Assembly: GCA_943788145.1 (NCBI GenBank)
Contig: CALSPD010000018.1
Coordinates: 1-64,000, forward strand
Direction: 5' to 3'
Origin: an uncultured Flavobacteriales bacterium
GTDB lineage: Bacteria > Bacteroidota > Bacteroidia > Flavobacteriales_G > Salibacteraceae
Length of the DNA stretch: 64,000 nt
This document shows positions 10,101 to 18,792 of the stretch, one piece after another. Position 1 is the first letter of the stretch. Each line of letters begins with the position of its first letter. The notes under the pieces were generated by a model that saw only the letters and a program-made list of their open reading frames with translations, made no database searches and was not told the origin of the DNA. The position numbers were made by a program, and so were the translations under genes.

Positions 10101-13100
10101 ACTGCAACGGCTACGGTGACACAACCGACTGCTGTTGTAGCAAGTATTTCAGGTACGAACATCGGATGTAACGGTGCCACGAATGGTTCCGCCACGGCCA
10201 GCGCAACTGGTGGTACAGGAACGAAATCATTTGTTTGGAGTACAGGAGCCACAACAGCTTCAGTCTCTGGCCTAAGCGCAGGAACATATACGGTAACGGC
10301 AAGCGATGCCAATAGCTGTACAGATACGGAAACCGTTACTATTACTCAGCCGGCAGCTCTTGTCGCTAGCATTGGAACAACAACAAACGTGTCCTGTTTT
10401 GGAGGTTCCAACGGATCCGCTACGGCCTCGGCAACAGGAGGAACAGGGACTAAAACGTATGCGTGGTCTGGTGGTGGAGGTTCTTCCGCTACAGCTTCTT
10501 CATTAACTGCTGGAACGTACACAGTGACAGTAACGGATGCCAACGGATGTACCGACACTGAAACAACAACCATCACACAGCCTGCGACAGGGGTAACAAC
10601 GAGTGTAGGAACACCTACAAATGTGTCATGTAATGGCGGGTCAAATGGATCAGCCACTGCCTCTGCTACAGGTGGAACGGGAACAAAAACTTTTGTCTGG
10701 TCTTCTGGTTCAACTTCAGCAAGTGCAACAGGACTAACTGCAGGAACATACACGGTTACAGCAACGGACGCAAATGGCTGTACGGATACGGAAACAGTAT
10801 CCATTACTCAACCTTCTGCTCTTATTGCTTCGACTACCGTAACGAATAATGTGACCTGCAACGGTGCATCTAGCGGTGCTGCTAGTGCTTCAGCCACGGG
10901 GGGCACAACTGCTTACACCTACGTGTGGAGTACAGGAGCAACGACTTCCGCGGTGACAGGACTTGCCGCAGGGACATTTACAGTAACGGTTACTGACGCA
11001 AATGGCTGTACAGATACTGAAACAGTTACAATTACGCAACCGACAGTGTTAACTGCGGCCATTGGAACACCAACCAATGTCAGTTGCAATGGCGCATCCG
11101 ATGGATCGGCTACGGCTTCTGCTTCGGGAGGAACAACAGCATATACATATGCATGGAGCAATGGTGGTACAGCTGCTATCAATTCTGGGTTAGCGGCTGG
11201 AACGTACACAGTGACAATAACGGATGCCAATGGCTGCACCGACACTGAAACAACTACCATAACGCAACCGACAGCTTTGGTTGCATCTATTGGGACACCG
11301 ACAAATGTTTCATGCTTTGGAGGAGCTAATGGATCAGCAACAGCATCAGCAACAGGCGGAACAGGAACAAAAACGTATGCTTGGTCTGGTGGGGGTGGTT
11401 CGTCAGCTACTGCTTCTTCGCTCACAGCAGGAACCTATACTGTAACGGTAACCGATGCTAACGGTTGTACGGACACAGAATCAACCACCATTACACAACC
11501 ATCGACTGGGGTGACAGCAAGTATTGGAACTCCTAACAACGTAAGTTGTAATGGAGGTTCGAATGGATCGGCCACGGCTTCTGCTTCGGGAGGAACCGGA
11601 ACCATAACTTTTGCTTGGTCAACTGGAGCGACTACTGCCTCGGTTACCAGTCTTTCAGCAGGAACCTACACAGTTACAGCTACGGATGCCAATGGATGCA
11701 CCGATACTGAAACGGTGACAATTACTCAACCAACAGCGATAACGATTCCGACTTTAACAAGGGTGAATGTATCGTGTAATGGAGGAAATAATGGAACATT
11801 AACTGCCGTGCCAAGCGGTGGTACAGCGGCTTATACATATGCATGGACGACAGGTGCTACGACCGCAACGGCTACGGGATTAACAGCTGGATCATATACA
11901 GTAACGGTGACAGATGCAAATGGTTGTACTCAAACTAAAGTTAGAGCTGTTACTCAACCAACGGCAGTAGTTGCTAGTATTTCCGGTAATAATGTTTCTT
12001 GTAATGGCGGATCATCGGGTTCAGCAACAGCAAGTGCTTCAGGCGGTACGGGAACAAAATCGTTTGTATGGAGTACGGGAGCTACAACGGCAAGTGTTAC
12101 GGGATTGACTGCCGGAACTTACACTGTTACGGCAAGCGATGCAAACAGTTGTACAGATACAGAAACAGTCACCATCACTGAGCCAACAGCAGTTGTTGCA
12201 AGCATAGGAACACCAACCAACGTAAGTTGTAACGGTGGCTCAGATGGATCGGCAACAGCCTCAGCCAGCGGTGGAACAACGGCTTATACCTACGCATGGT
12301 CGTCAGGAGCCACAACAGCAGCAGCTACAGGGCTTACTGCTGGATCATACACCGTAACAGTAACCGATGCTAATGGATGCACCGACACAGAAACGACAAC
12401 GATAACACAACCTGCGACTGCTGTAACAGCGATTATTGGAACTCCTAACAACGTAAGTTGTAATGGAGCATCAGATGGATCGGCTACAGCATCAGGAACG
12501 GGTGGAACAGGAACAATAACATTTGCTTGGTCAACAGGTGCAACTTCGGCATCAGTAACTGGGCTTTCGGCAGGAACTTATACGGTTACCGCTACGGATG
12601 CAAATAGTTGTACCGATACTGAAACAGTAACGATTACTCAGCCATCGGCTCTAATAGCATCGATAGTTGCCGACAGCAATGTGAGTTGCAACGGTGCTTC
12701 TGACGGTGGAGCAACGGCTTCAGCGACAGGTGGAACAACAGCTTACACTTATGCTTGGAGTAATGGGGCTACTACATCGTCCATTACAGGAATAATTGCA
12801 GGAACATACACAGTTACAATAACCGATGCCAATGGATGTACGGATTCAGAGTCGGTAACAATTACAGAGCCTTCAGCTATGACGGCCTCGATCGGAACAC
12901 CAACCAATGCAAGTTGCAATGGCGCTTCGGATGGTTCGGCTACGGCTTCCGTTTCTGGAGGAACGGCAACGTTTACCTACGCTTGGAGTAATGGCGGTAC
13001 GTCTGCCACAAACTCAGGATTAGCGGCTGGAACTTACACCGTTACTGTAACGGACGCCAATGGATGTTCGGACACCGAATCGGTGACCATCACTGAGCCA

Positions 13101-16100
13101 ACAGCAGTTGTTGCAAGCATAGGAACACCAACTAACGTAAGTTGTAACGGTGGCTCAGATGGATCGGCAACAGCCTCAGCCAGCGGTGGAACAACGGCTT
13201 ATACCTACGCATGGTCGTCAGGAGCCACAACAGCAGCAGCTACAGGGCTTACTGCTGGATCATACACCGTAACAGTAACCGATGCTAATGGATGCACCGA
13301 CACAGAAACGACAACGATAACACAACCTGCGACTGCTGTAACAGCGATTATTGGAACTCCTAACAACGTAAGTTGTAATGGAGCATCAGATGGATCGGCT
13401 ACAGCATCAGGAACGGGTGGAACAGGAACAATAACATTTGCTTGGTCAACAGGTGCAACTTCGGCATCAGTAACTGGGCTTTCGGCAGGAACTTATACGG
13501 TTACCGCTACGGATGCAAATAGTTGTACCGATACTGAAACAGTAACGATCACTCAGCCATCGGCTCTAATAGCATCGATAGTTGCCGACAGCAATGTGAG
13601 TTGCAACGGTGCTTCTGATGGAGGCGCAACGGCATCAGCGACAGGTGGAACAACAACTTACACCTATTCGTGGTCAAATGCAGCTACTACTGCTTCAATT
13701 ACAGGTGTTATCGCTGGAACATACAGCGTAACGATTACAGATGCTAATGGATGTACAGACTCGGCTTCAGTTACCATTACAGAACCAGCATCAGTCATCG
13801 CATCTGCAGTATTGGACAACAACGCAAGTTGCAATGGCGCTTCCGATGGAGGCGCAACAGCATCCGCAACAGGAGGAACAACAGCATACACCTACTCATG
13901 GTCGAACGCAGCTACAACAGCAACCGTCACGGGGTTGGCCGTTGGAACGTACAGTGTAACCATTACCGATGCAAACGGATGTACGGACTCGGCCTCAGTT
14001 ACCATTACAGAGCCAGCATCAGTCATCGCATCAGCTGTTGTGGACAACAACGCAAGTTGTAATGGTGGGGCAGATGGAGGAGCTACGGCTTCAGCCACAG
14101 GTGGAACAACGTCATATACTTACACTTGGTCGAATGCGGCAACAACTGCTTCAATTACAGGTGTTATCGCTGGAACATACAGCGTAACAATTACGGATGC
14201 CAATGGATGTACAGACTCTGCTTCGGTTACGATTACAGAACCAACTCAGTTAGTAACCTCGAGCGTTGTTGACAGCAACACAACATGTAACGGAACTGCC
14301 GATGGAGGAGCTACTGCATCAGCCACAGGCGGAACAGGAACATACACTTACACTTGGTCCAATGCAGCAACAACTGCTTCTATAACTGGTGTCAACGCTG
14401 GAACATATAGTGTAACCATTACGGATGCCAATGGATGTACAGACTCTAGTTCCGTTACGATTACGGAGCCCGCTTCGCTCATCGCTTCAGGCGTAGTTGA
14501 CAATAATGCAAGTTGTAACGGAGCTTCCGATGGAGGCGCAACGGCATCAGCGACAGGTGGAACAACAACTTACACCTATTCGTGGTCAAATGCAGCTACT
14601 ACTGCTTCAATTACAGGTGTTATCGCTGGAACATACAGCGTAACGATTACAGATGCTAATGGATGTACAGACTCGGCTTCAGTCACGATTACAGAACCAG
14701 CTTCACTGGTTGCGACTGGTGTGGTGAACAACCATGTAAGTTGCAACAGTGGATCGAATGGATCAGCAACAGCATCCGCAACAGGAGGAACAACAGCATA
14801 CACCTACTCATGGTCGAACGCAGCTACAACAGCAACCGTCACAGGATTGGCCGCTGGAACATACAGTGTAACCATTACAGATGCAAACGGATGTACGGAC
14901 TCTAGTTCAGTAACGATTGCAGAACCAACAATGTTGGTGGTTAGTGCCTCGGTCGATAGTAATTCAAGTTGTTCTTCAACAGCGAATGGAGTGGCATCGG
15001 CAAGTGCGTCAGGTGGAATCACTCCATATACATATGCTTGGAGTTCTGGCGCTTCAACTGCAATTGCGACAGGTTTGGCAAATGGTCAGCATGTTGTAAC
15101 CATTACGGACGCGAATGGTTGCTCGGATACGGCTTCCGTGAATATTTTAGTCTTGGATACTGTTTTGCCGACAGTTATTGCACACAACATAACGCGCTAT
15201 TTAGGGAATAATGGAATGGATACCATTACTGCCGCAATGGTTGATTCTGCATCATATGACAATTGCGCAATCGATTCCATGTGGGTAGACCAAATTTCAT
15301 TTGATTGCGCTGACCTCGGAGCAAATCTGGTCACCCTTTATGTGTTAGACGTAAATGGCAACCTAGATTCAGCGAATGCAACTATTACTGTTGTAGACAC
15401 AACTGGTCCACAGGCATTGGCAATATCATCTATTTATGTTTGGCTAGACGGTTCCGGAAACGCTTCGATTTCAGCGGCTTCTGTGGATTCTTCCTCGTAT
15501 GATAATTGTAGCGTTGACTCAATGTGGCTAAGCGATAGTCTTTTCGATTGTACGGACTCTGTGGCCTACATTAGTCTTTATGTAAAGGATGGCTCGGGTA
15601 ATGTGTCAACAGCGAACCTCACTACAGTTGTTGTGAATGACAGCATTTCACCAACGGTCATATCGCAAAACATTACTGCTTATCTGGATGCTTCGGGAGA
15701 GGCAATTATTTCGGCTTCTCAACTTGACGGAGGATCATTCGATAATTGTGCGGTGGTTTCCCTTTGGACTTGGGACACATTGTTTACTTGCGATTCCGTT
15801 GGAGTAAGATCAGTGCCATTGTATGCTTCTGATGCTTGGGGGAATACTTCCATCGCATTTGCATCTGTCACTGTGCTTGATACGCTCGCACCAGTGATTT
15901 TAGCTCAGAACTTAACGGTGTACCTGAATAATGACGGATGGGCAACGATTGACACTTCATTGATAAATACAGGAACGTTTGACAATTGTTCGATTGACTC
16001 TATGTGGTTAAGCGATAGCATTTTTGATTGTGCTGATGTTGGAACAGTTTCCATTCAGTTCTATGCTTCGGATTTAAGTGGGAATGTTTCTAATGAAACT

Positions 16101-18269
16101 GTCAGTATTACCGTAGTAGATTCTATTGCACCAACGATAGTTGCAAGCAACCAGATCGGCTATTTAGATGCGAATGGAACTTTTAGTCTGGATGTTTATC
16201 AAGTTGGTCTTGGTTCGTATGATTCATGTGGATTGGATTCTATGTGGCTCAGCCAGTCAGAGTTTGGATGTACAGATATTGGGCTCAATTATATTTCAAT
16301 AAGCGCAATCGATATTAATGGAAACCAACGTACTACTGGATTATCGGTAACGATACTCGATACATTAACAACGGTTGTGGTGTACATTGATTCTGCTATT
16401 CTGTGCCACGGATTGAATAATGGACAGTTAACCGCAAATGCCTCTGGCATGTCATCCACTTACAATTATTCTTGGAGCAATAGCTCAACGAGTAGCACTA
16501 TTAATGGATTAGGAGCGAACACTTACATCGTAACCGCTACGGATGTCAATGGTTGTAGTGCTGTAGATTCGGCTACGCTCATTGAACCGGATGCACTGAT
16601 AGGTTCGTTATCTGCAATGGATATTTCCTGTTATGGTCTTGCCAATGGATATGCCGCAACTTCTGTTTCTGGCGGAACTTCAGCTTATTCTTACGTGTGG
16701 AATACGAGTGCAACCACTGACTCTATAGGAGGTCTCCTTGCGGGCATTTATACCGTGACTATCTCAGATGTAAATGATTGTCAGCTCGTTTTAGACACAA
16801 CAATAGTTGAACCCGATTCGCTTGTTGTAACTGTGATACTATCAGACACCTCATTGTGTTTCGGAGATACATCGGCCTTCGCTATTGCTACAGTCAATGG
16901 AGGTACATCACAATATGCGTTTGATTGGATTGGTACGGGAGTTACTAACGACACGTTGAGCAATATAGGTGCTGGCACATATATTCTTCTAGTAACAGAC
17001 GGTAGCGGTTGCGTGGCGTCTGATACGCAAACTATCACTTCTGACACATTACCGATTGTCACATTATCATTACCAATAGATAGTACATGTCAGTTCGTGT
17101 CGGTTGAGCTTACGGGACAAACTCCAATCGGTGGTGTATTTAGTGGAGCGGGAGTAGTTGCAGATACATTGTTCACAGATACGCTCACGGGATGGAATAC
17201 AGTTTATTATACTTTCTCTGACGCCAATGGATGCGCAGGAAGTGCAATGGACTCGGTCTTCGTGACGCCTTCTCCTAACATTTCGTTCACTAGTTTGCCA
17301 ATTGAAATTTGCGGTGGAACTTCTATTCCACTTGATTTCGCCATGCCATTCGGAGGTGTATATAGCGGAGACGCCTACATCATTGACACAACAAACAACT
17401 TATTAGTTGGTCCGGACACGGGTTATGCAGGAATTGGTGTTTACACCTATTCAAATGAATGTGGTGCTGATACGCAATCCTTTAACATTCTTGTTCACGC
17501 TACTCCGATAGTAGATTTAGGTGATGACGTTACTTTATGCAATGCTTCAACCATTGTCTTCAATGCTGGAGTTCACAACTCATACAATTGGTTTGATGGA
17601 ACCAACGGATCTACATTAACACTGAATGATGGTGAAGTTCCTTTGACGGAAGATGTTATAGTCTGGGTTGAAGTTTCAGATTCTATGGGTTGTTTAGGTT
17701 CAGATTCAGTTTATGTGACGGTTGATGATCAGCCGATATTCTACCTAGGAAATAACATAGTGGCTTGCTTGAAAGATGTTGTTACCCTCACTGTCGATAG
17801 TGTTTATGACAATTTTGTTTGGAGTACAGGAGATACCTCCTTGTCTATTATTGCTCACGATGGAAGTATGATGACACCGGGTAATTATCCGTTCTGGGTA
17901 ACTGGTTCAAACGAGGCAGGAGGGTGTAGCTATACTGACACGATATACGTTCAGCTGAATGATTGTGACTCAAGCTTCGTAGGTATTGAGCAAGTCGAAT
18001 CTTTGGTGAACATTGCTTTTGAAGTGTATCCAAACCCAACGCAAAACAACTTCAATGTTCGAGGCGCTGACGGAACAAATGCCGACATCTCAAGAATCGT
18101 TATTCAAGGTATGAGAGGAGATATTTCTAAGGTGTTTAGAATGGCCGACTTTAATTACACGAATGGCGAAATTCAACTAGACGTGCAAGATCTTGCCAAC
18201 GGGGTTTACCTGATGTCGATCGAGCATCAATATGGAATTAATACAGTAAGGGTTATAGTTGGGAAATAA
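7152..18269 (+). CDS. Giant secreted SprB-repeat adhesin-like protein with type IX sorting domain
   Basis: 3705-residue surface protein. The start at 7152 is chosen because it gives a clean signal peptide (MRKSLLLTLGLISFLSSQVNA). In order: a propeller-like region of about 440 residues with repeated YDGFVVKYNKDG / YDAFLVKFDTNG segments; Ig/PKD-like modules with repeated GGTYSG...FNP (about 470-845); 24 tandem SprB repeats of about 76 residues (about 845-2668), each with SCNG..., AWS.GA, AGTYTVTVTDANGCTD and TITQP; five HYR-like repeats (about 2669-3073); three more diverged SprB-like repeats; further PKD-like modules; and a C-terminal domain beginning FEVYPNPTQNNF and ending GVYLMSIEHQYGINTVRVIVGK, a type A type IX secretion signal. 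SprB of Flavobacterium johnsoniae is the known gliding adhesin with such repeats; adhesion or gliding is an inference here. gldH is its convergent neighbour. Confidence 0.93.
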   Translation: MRKSLLLTLGLISFLSSQVNAQTYIWAEQFTGSSYQMPQDLEADVNGATYSCGWMIGTSTFDTISLSGISYDGFVVKYNKDGHALWAQRLGGTSYDGAFQVARDGTDGVYVAGWFYGNFAVADTTLTGTATDYDAFLVKFDTNGVFQWVKTQTGSGYTKPIGLEADDDGDVYVQIGFTGNFTAGSSSLTATTTSTSFCNNALIKYDTDGNYQWKTQIEGDHYIINSWYWDYAGGVAIDGSGNPYCTGTFNVSDTLEVGSLTLFSTAAYDAYLVKFNQANGNASWARKGGGSSYEYGTSVQIDNNDKIFISGYNYSTNSVFGSVSLTTAGPYFMRYNTSGSAIAGQSGGGLAYMNRISLDNEGNLYMSGLMAANNNISMGGLSVTNPSGSSYTPYFYKYDYANSDAEYLIAPTSSSNIEYECAISAYSEDYVFANGSFYGTTAFGSTSLISTSYDGFLTRIANCDQLVAVASSSAGNAVCSGEITQLQADTNSLYSYQWLYNGAVLSGEINSTYTTGNAGNYSVIVDSIGCKDTSNVIALTINSLPTVTHSALASVCNGDDPFILSGGTPSGGTYSGSAVTGGNTFNPGSAAIGNNYVTYIYTNANGCTDSVTKTINVQSSPAIFTTTISACASDGPISLASSSYGYPTGGSHSGTGVSGTNFSPTAAGAGTHIIYYTSSSGCVSPDSITATVNAAPSVSLGSFTNKCVSASGFLLTGGSPSGGTYSGLGVFGAYYYPSFAGTGTHNVIYTVTASGCSASDTSTITVVPAASSSISTFPALCEDADTLHLASYGTPSGGTFSGTGVSSNIFNPGTSGSGSFTITYTYTNACGTATDTETMTVNDLPTVSITPTHVSCNGGSNGSATAAGSGTASPYSYAWSSGASVATATGLTAGTYTVTVTDNNGCEETGTVTITQPTALSVSATANATSCNGGSNGLASAFASGGTTSYTYSWSSGAASSIATGLTAGTYTITVTDANSCTATATATVTQPTAVVASISGTNIGCNGATNGSATASATGGTGTKSFVWSTGATTASVSGLSAGTYTVTASDANSCTDTETVTITQPAALVASIGTTTNVSCFGGSNGSATASATGGTGTKTYAWSGGGGSSATASSLTAGTYTVTVTDANGCTDTETTTITQPATGVTTSVGTPTNVSCNGGSNGSATASATGGTGTKTFVWSSGSTSASATGLTAGTYTVTATDANGCTDTETVSITQPSALIASTTVTNNVTCNGASSGAASASATGGTTAYTYVWSTGATTSAVTGLAAGTFTVTVTDANGCTDTETVTITQPTVLTAAIGTPTNVSCNGASDGSATASASGGTTAYTYAWSNGGTAAINSGLAAGTYTVTITDANGCTDTETTTITQPTALVASIGTPTNVSCFGGANGSATASATGGTGTKTYAWSGGGGSSATASSLTAGTYTVTVTDANGCTDTESTTITQPSTGVTASIGTPNNVSCNGGSNGSATASASGGTGTITFAWSTGATTASVTSLSAGTYTVTATDANGCTDTETVTITQPTAITIPTLTRVNVSCNGGNNGTLTAVPSGGTAAYTYAWTTGATTATATGLTAGSYTVTVTDANGCTQTKVRAVTQPTAVVASISGNNVSCNGGSSGSATASASGGTGTKSFVWSTGATTASVTGLTAGTYTVTASDANSCTDTETVTITEPTAVVASIGTPTNVSCNGGSDGSATASASGGTTAYTYAWSSGATTAAATGLTAGSYTVTVTDANGCTDTETTTITQPATAVTAIIGTPNNVSCNGASDGSATASGTGGTGTITFAWSTGATSASVTGLSAGTYTVTATDANSCTDTETVTITQPSALIASIVADSNVSCNGASDGGATASATGGTTAYTYAWSNGATTSSITGIIAGTYTVTITDANGCTDSESVTITEPSAMTASIGTPTNASCNGASDGSATASVSGGTATFTYAWSNGGTSATNSGLAAGTYTVTVTDANGCSDTESVTITEPTAVVASIGTPTNVSCNGGSDGSATASASGGTTAYTYAWSSGATTAAATGLTAGSYTVTVTDANGCTDTETTTITQPATAVTAIIGTPNNVSCNGASDGSATASGTGGTGTITFAWSTGATSASVTGLSAGTYTVTATDANSCTDTETVTITQPSALIASIVADSNVSCNGASDGGATASATGGTTTYTYSWSNAATTASITGVIAGTYSVTITDANGCTDSASVTITEPASVIASAVLDNNASCNGASDGGATASATGGTTAYTYSWSNAATTATVTGLAVGTYSVTITDANGCTDSASVTITEPASVIASAVVDNNASCNGGADGGATASATGGTTSYTYTWSNAATTASITGVIAGTYSVTITDANGCTDSASVTITEPTQLVTSSVVDSNTTCNGTADGGATASATGGTGTYTYTWSNAATTASITGVNAGTYSVTITDANGCTDSSSVTITEPASLIASGVVDNNASCNGASDGGATASATGGTTTYTYSWSNAATTASITGVIAGTYSVTITDANGCTDSASVTITEPASLVATGVVNNHVSCNSGSNGSATASATGGTTAYTYSWSNAATTATVTGLAAGTYSVTITDANGCTDSSSVTIAEPTMLVVSASVDSNSSCSSTANGVASASASGGITPYTYAWSSGASTAIATGLANGQHVVTITDANGCSDTASVNILVLDTVLPTVIAHNITRYLGNNGMDTITAAMVDSASYDNCAIDSMWVDQISFDCADLGANLVTLYVLDVNGNLDSANATITVVDTTGPQALAISSIYVWLDGSGNASISAASVDSSSYDNCSVDSMWLSDSLFDCTDSVAYISLYVKDGSGNVSTANLTTVVVNDSISPTVISQNITAYLDASGEAIISASQLDGGSFDNCAVVSLWTWDTLFTCDSVGVRSVPLYASDAWGNTSIAFASVTVLDTLAPVILAQNLTVYLNNDGWATIDTSLINTGTFDNCSIDSMWLSDSIFDCADVGTVSIQFYASDLSGNVSNETVSITVVDSIAPTIVASNQIGYLDANGTFSLDVYQVGLGSYDSCGLDSMWLSQSEFGCTDIGLNYISISAIDINGNQRTTGLSVTILDTLTTVVVYIDSAILCHGLNNGQLTANASGMSSTYNYSWSNSSTSSTINGLGANTYIVTATDVNGCSAVDSATLIEPDALIGSLSAMDISCYGLANGYAATSVSGGTSAYSYVWNTSATTDSIGGLLAGIYTVTISDVNDCQLVLDTTIVEPDSLVVTVILSDTSLCFGDTSAFAIATVNGGTSQYAFDWIGTGVTNDTLSNIGAGTYILLVTDGSGCVASDTQTITSDTLPIVTLSLPIDSTCQFVSVELTGQTPIGGVFSGAGVVADTLFTDTLTGWNTVYYTFSDANGCAGSAMDSVFVTPSPNISFTSLPIEICGGTSIPLDFAMPFGGVYSGDAYIIDTTNNLLVGPDTGYAGIGVYTYSNECGADTQSFNILVHATPIVDLGDDVTLCNASTIVFNAGVHNSYNWFDGTNGSTLTLNDGEVPLTEDVIVWVEVSDSMGCLGSDSVYVTVDDQPIFYLGNNIVACLKDVVTLTVDSVYDNFVWSTGDTSLSIIAHDGSMMTPGNYPFWVTGSNEAGGCSYTDTIYVQLNDCDSSFVGIEQVESLVNIAFEVYPNPTQNNFNVRGADGTNADISRIVIQGMRGDISKVFRMADFNYTNGEIQLDVQDLANGVYLMSIEHQYGINTVRVIVGK
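12172..12702 (+). repeat. 531-bp near-identical duplication, copy 1
   Basis: Aligned by eye with 13087-13617 at a constant offset of 915 bp; only two substitutions were found in 531 bases. It covers repeat units 12 and 13 and the start of unit 14. Confidence 0.93.
13087..13617 (+). repeat. 531-bp near-identical duplication, copy 2
   Basis: Second copy of the block at 12172-12702, covering repeat units 16 and 17 and the start of unit 18. Immediately downstream the similarity to copy 1 drops and is replaced by near-identity to sequence 912 bp further on. Confidence 0.93.
13616..13771 (+). repeat. Second duplicated patch within the array, copy 1
   Basis: Identical by eye to about 14528-14683 (offset 912 bp, four repeat units). 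A further patch, 13861-13930, matches 14773-14842 at the same offset, with diverged sequence between the two patches. Confidence 0.88.
15156..16370 (+). repeat. Five HYR-like protein repeats
   Basis: Five coding repeats of about 80 residues inside the giant protein. Each starts with a D(T/S)xxP motif, has (D/S)NC(S/A)(I/V)DSMW in the middle (degenerate in some) and an FDC.D.G block before a V-D end. They resemble the HYR/Ig-like modules of extracellular adhesion proteins. They are more diverged from each other than the SprB units. Confidence 0.85.
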
Positions 18270-18278
18270 TTCCCAACT
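18257..18278. terminator. Hairpin shared by the 3' ends of the adhesin gene and gldH
   Basis: Perfect 9-bp inverted repeat AGTTGGGAA / TTCCCAACT around a 4-base loop. The loop (18266-18269) contains the adhesin stop codon, and the right arm enters the gldH 3' end. The T tract is weak (ATTTCTCTT), so termination is plausible but not certain. Confidence 0.6.
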
Positions 18279-18732
18279 ATTTCTCTTCGCTGGACTTAAT
18301 CATAATACCTACTTCCATAACAAGTTGAAGGTCTTTGGTATTCATGTTATGTCCAATATCGATTGAATATTTGCCTGGACTCAGTTTTTGATCGTGTAGG
18401 ACAGTGTGTTCTACATCCCAAATGTCAACTGATCCTTCACCAAGATATTCCTTGTCATCACCTATAATAGGAATGATAATAGATTCCTGAATGTCAATTT
18501 TATTTCCGGTCATGCCAAATTCAACTCCTAAATCGGCATATGGAAAGCCATGTACATGACGAAAGAGGATAATTACATCATAAATCCCGTCTTTGGATAC
18601 TTCAGCGTTAAAATGTTGTACGTCTGAACTCTTCCAAACCATGCCTGCCATTTCATTAAGCGAACGGTATTCCCATAAGGAACCACATGAACTAAGAGTT
18701 ATAACCATAAGTGCCAAAACGATCCTTTTCAT
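18277..18732 (-). CDS. gldH: GldH-like gliding motility lipoprotein
   Basis: Lipoprotein of 151 residues. The start MKRIVLALMVITLSSCGS gives a signal peptide with lipobox LSSC; an in-frame ATG 6 codons upstream is less likely. The body shows the family pattern of a Tyr-containing N-terminal block (LWEYRSLNEMAGMVW), then a region with IILFRHVHGFPYADLGVEF, EYLGEGSVDIWDVEH and LSPGKYSIDIGHNM. GldH is a cell-envelope lipoprotein required for gliding and type IX secretion in Flavobacterium johnsoniae. Identity here rests on lipobox, size and the FRH...PYADL and LSPGKYSIDIGHNM blocks recalled from the family. It is convergent with the SprB-type adhesin gene, which fits its role. Confidence 0.82.
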   Translation of the reverse strand: MKRIVLALMVITLSSCGSLWEYRSLNEMAGMVWKSSDVQHFNAEVSKDGIYDVIILFRHVHGFPYADLGVEFGMTGNKIDIQESIIIPIIGDDKEYLGEGSVDIWDVEHTVLHDQKLSPGKYSIDIGHNMNTKDLQLVMEVGIMIKSSEEK

Positions 18733-18792
18733 AATTTGAGGTTTTGGCAAGCTTAACGATTAAATTTGAGGCCATAACAAATAGGAATAGAA

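Larger units (their letters stand above)
9685..15155 (+). repeat. 24-unit tandem SprB repeat array (about 228 bp per unit)
   Basis: Coding tandem array, 24 units of 75-77 residues counted by the TQP/TEP unit ends. Each unit typically has two cysteines (SCNG and NGC or NSC), compatible with one disulphide. Units are not random copies: units 4 and 8, 5 and 9, 9, 13 and 17, 12 and 16, 18 and 22, and 19 and 23 resemble each other most, giving a four-unit super-period of about 912-915 bp. Confidence 0.95.

Noticed and set aside
9685-15155. Regular direct repeats that could be mistaken for a CRISPR array or minisatellite
   Set aside because: The period (about 228 bp) is far too long for CRISPR, and the whole stretch is one open frame with family-typical protein repeats.
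8893-15211. Many additional open frames on both strands inside the giant gene
   Set aside because: They are shadow frames produced by the repeated codons of the array; none has a start context or recognisable family.
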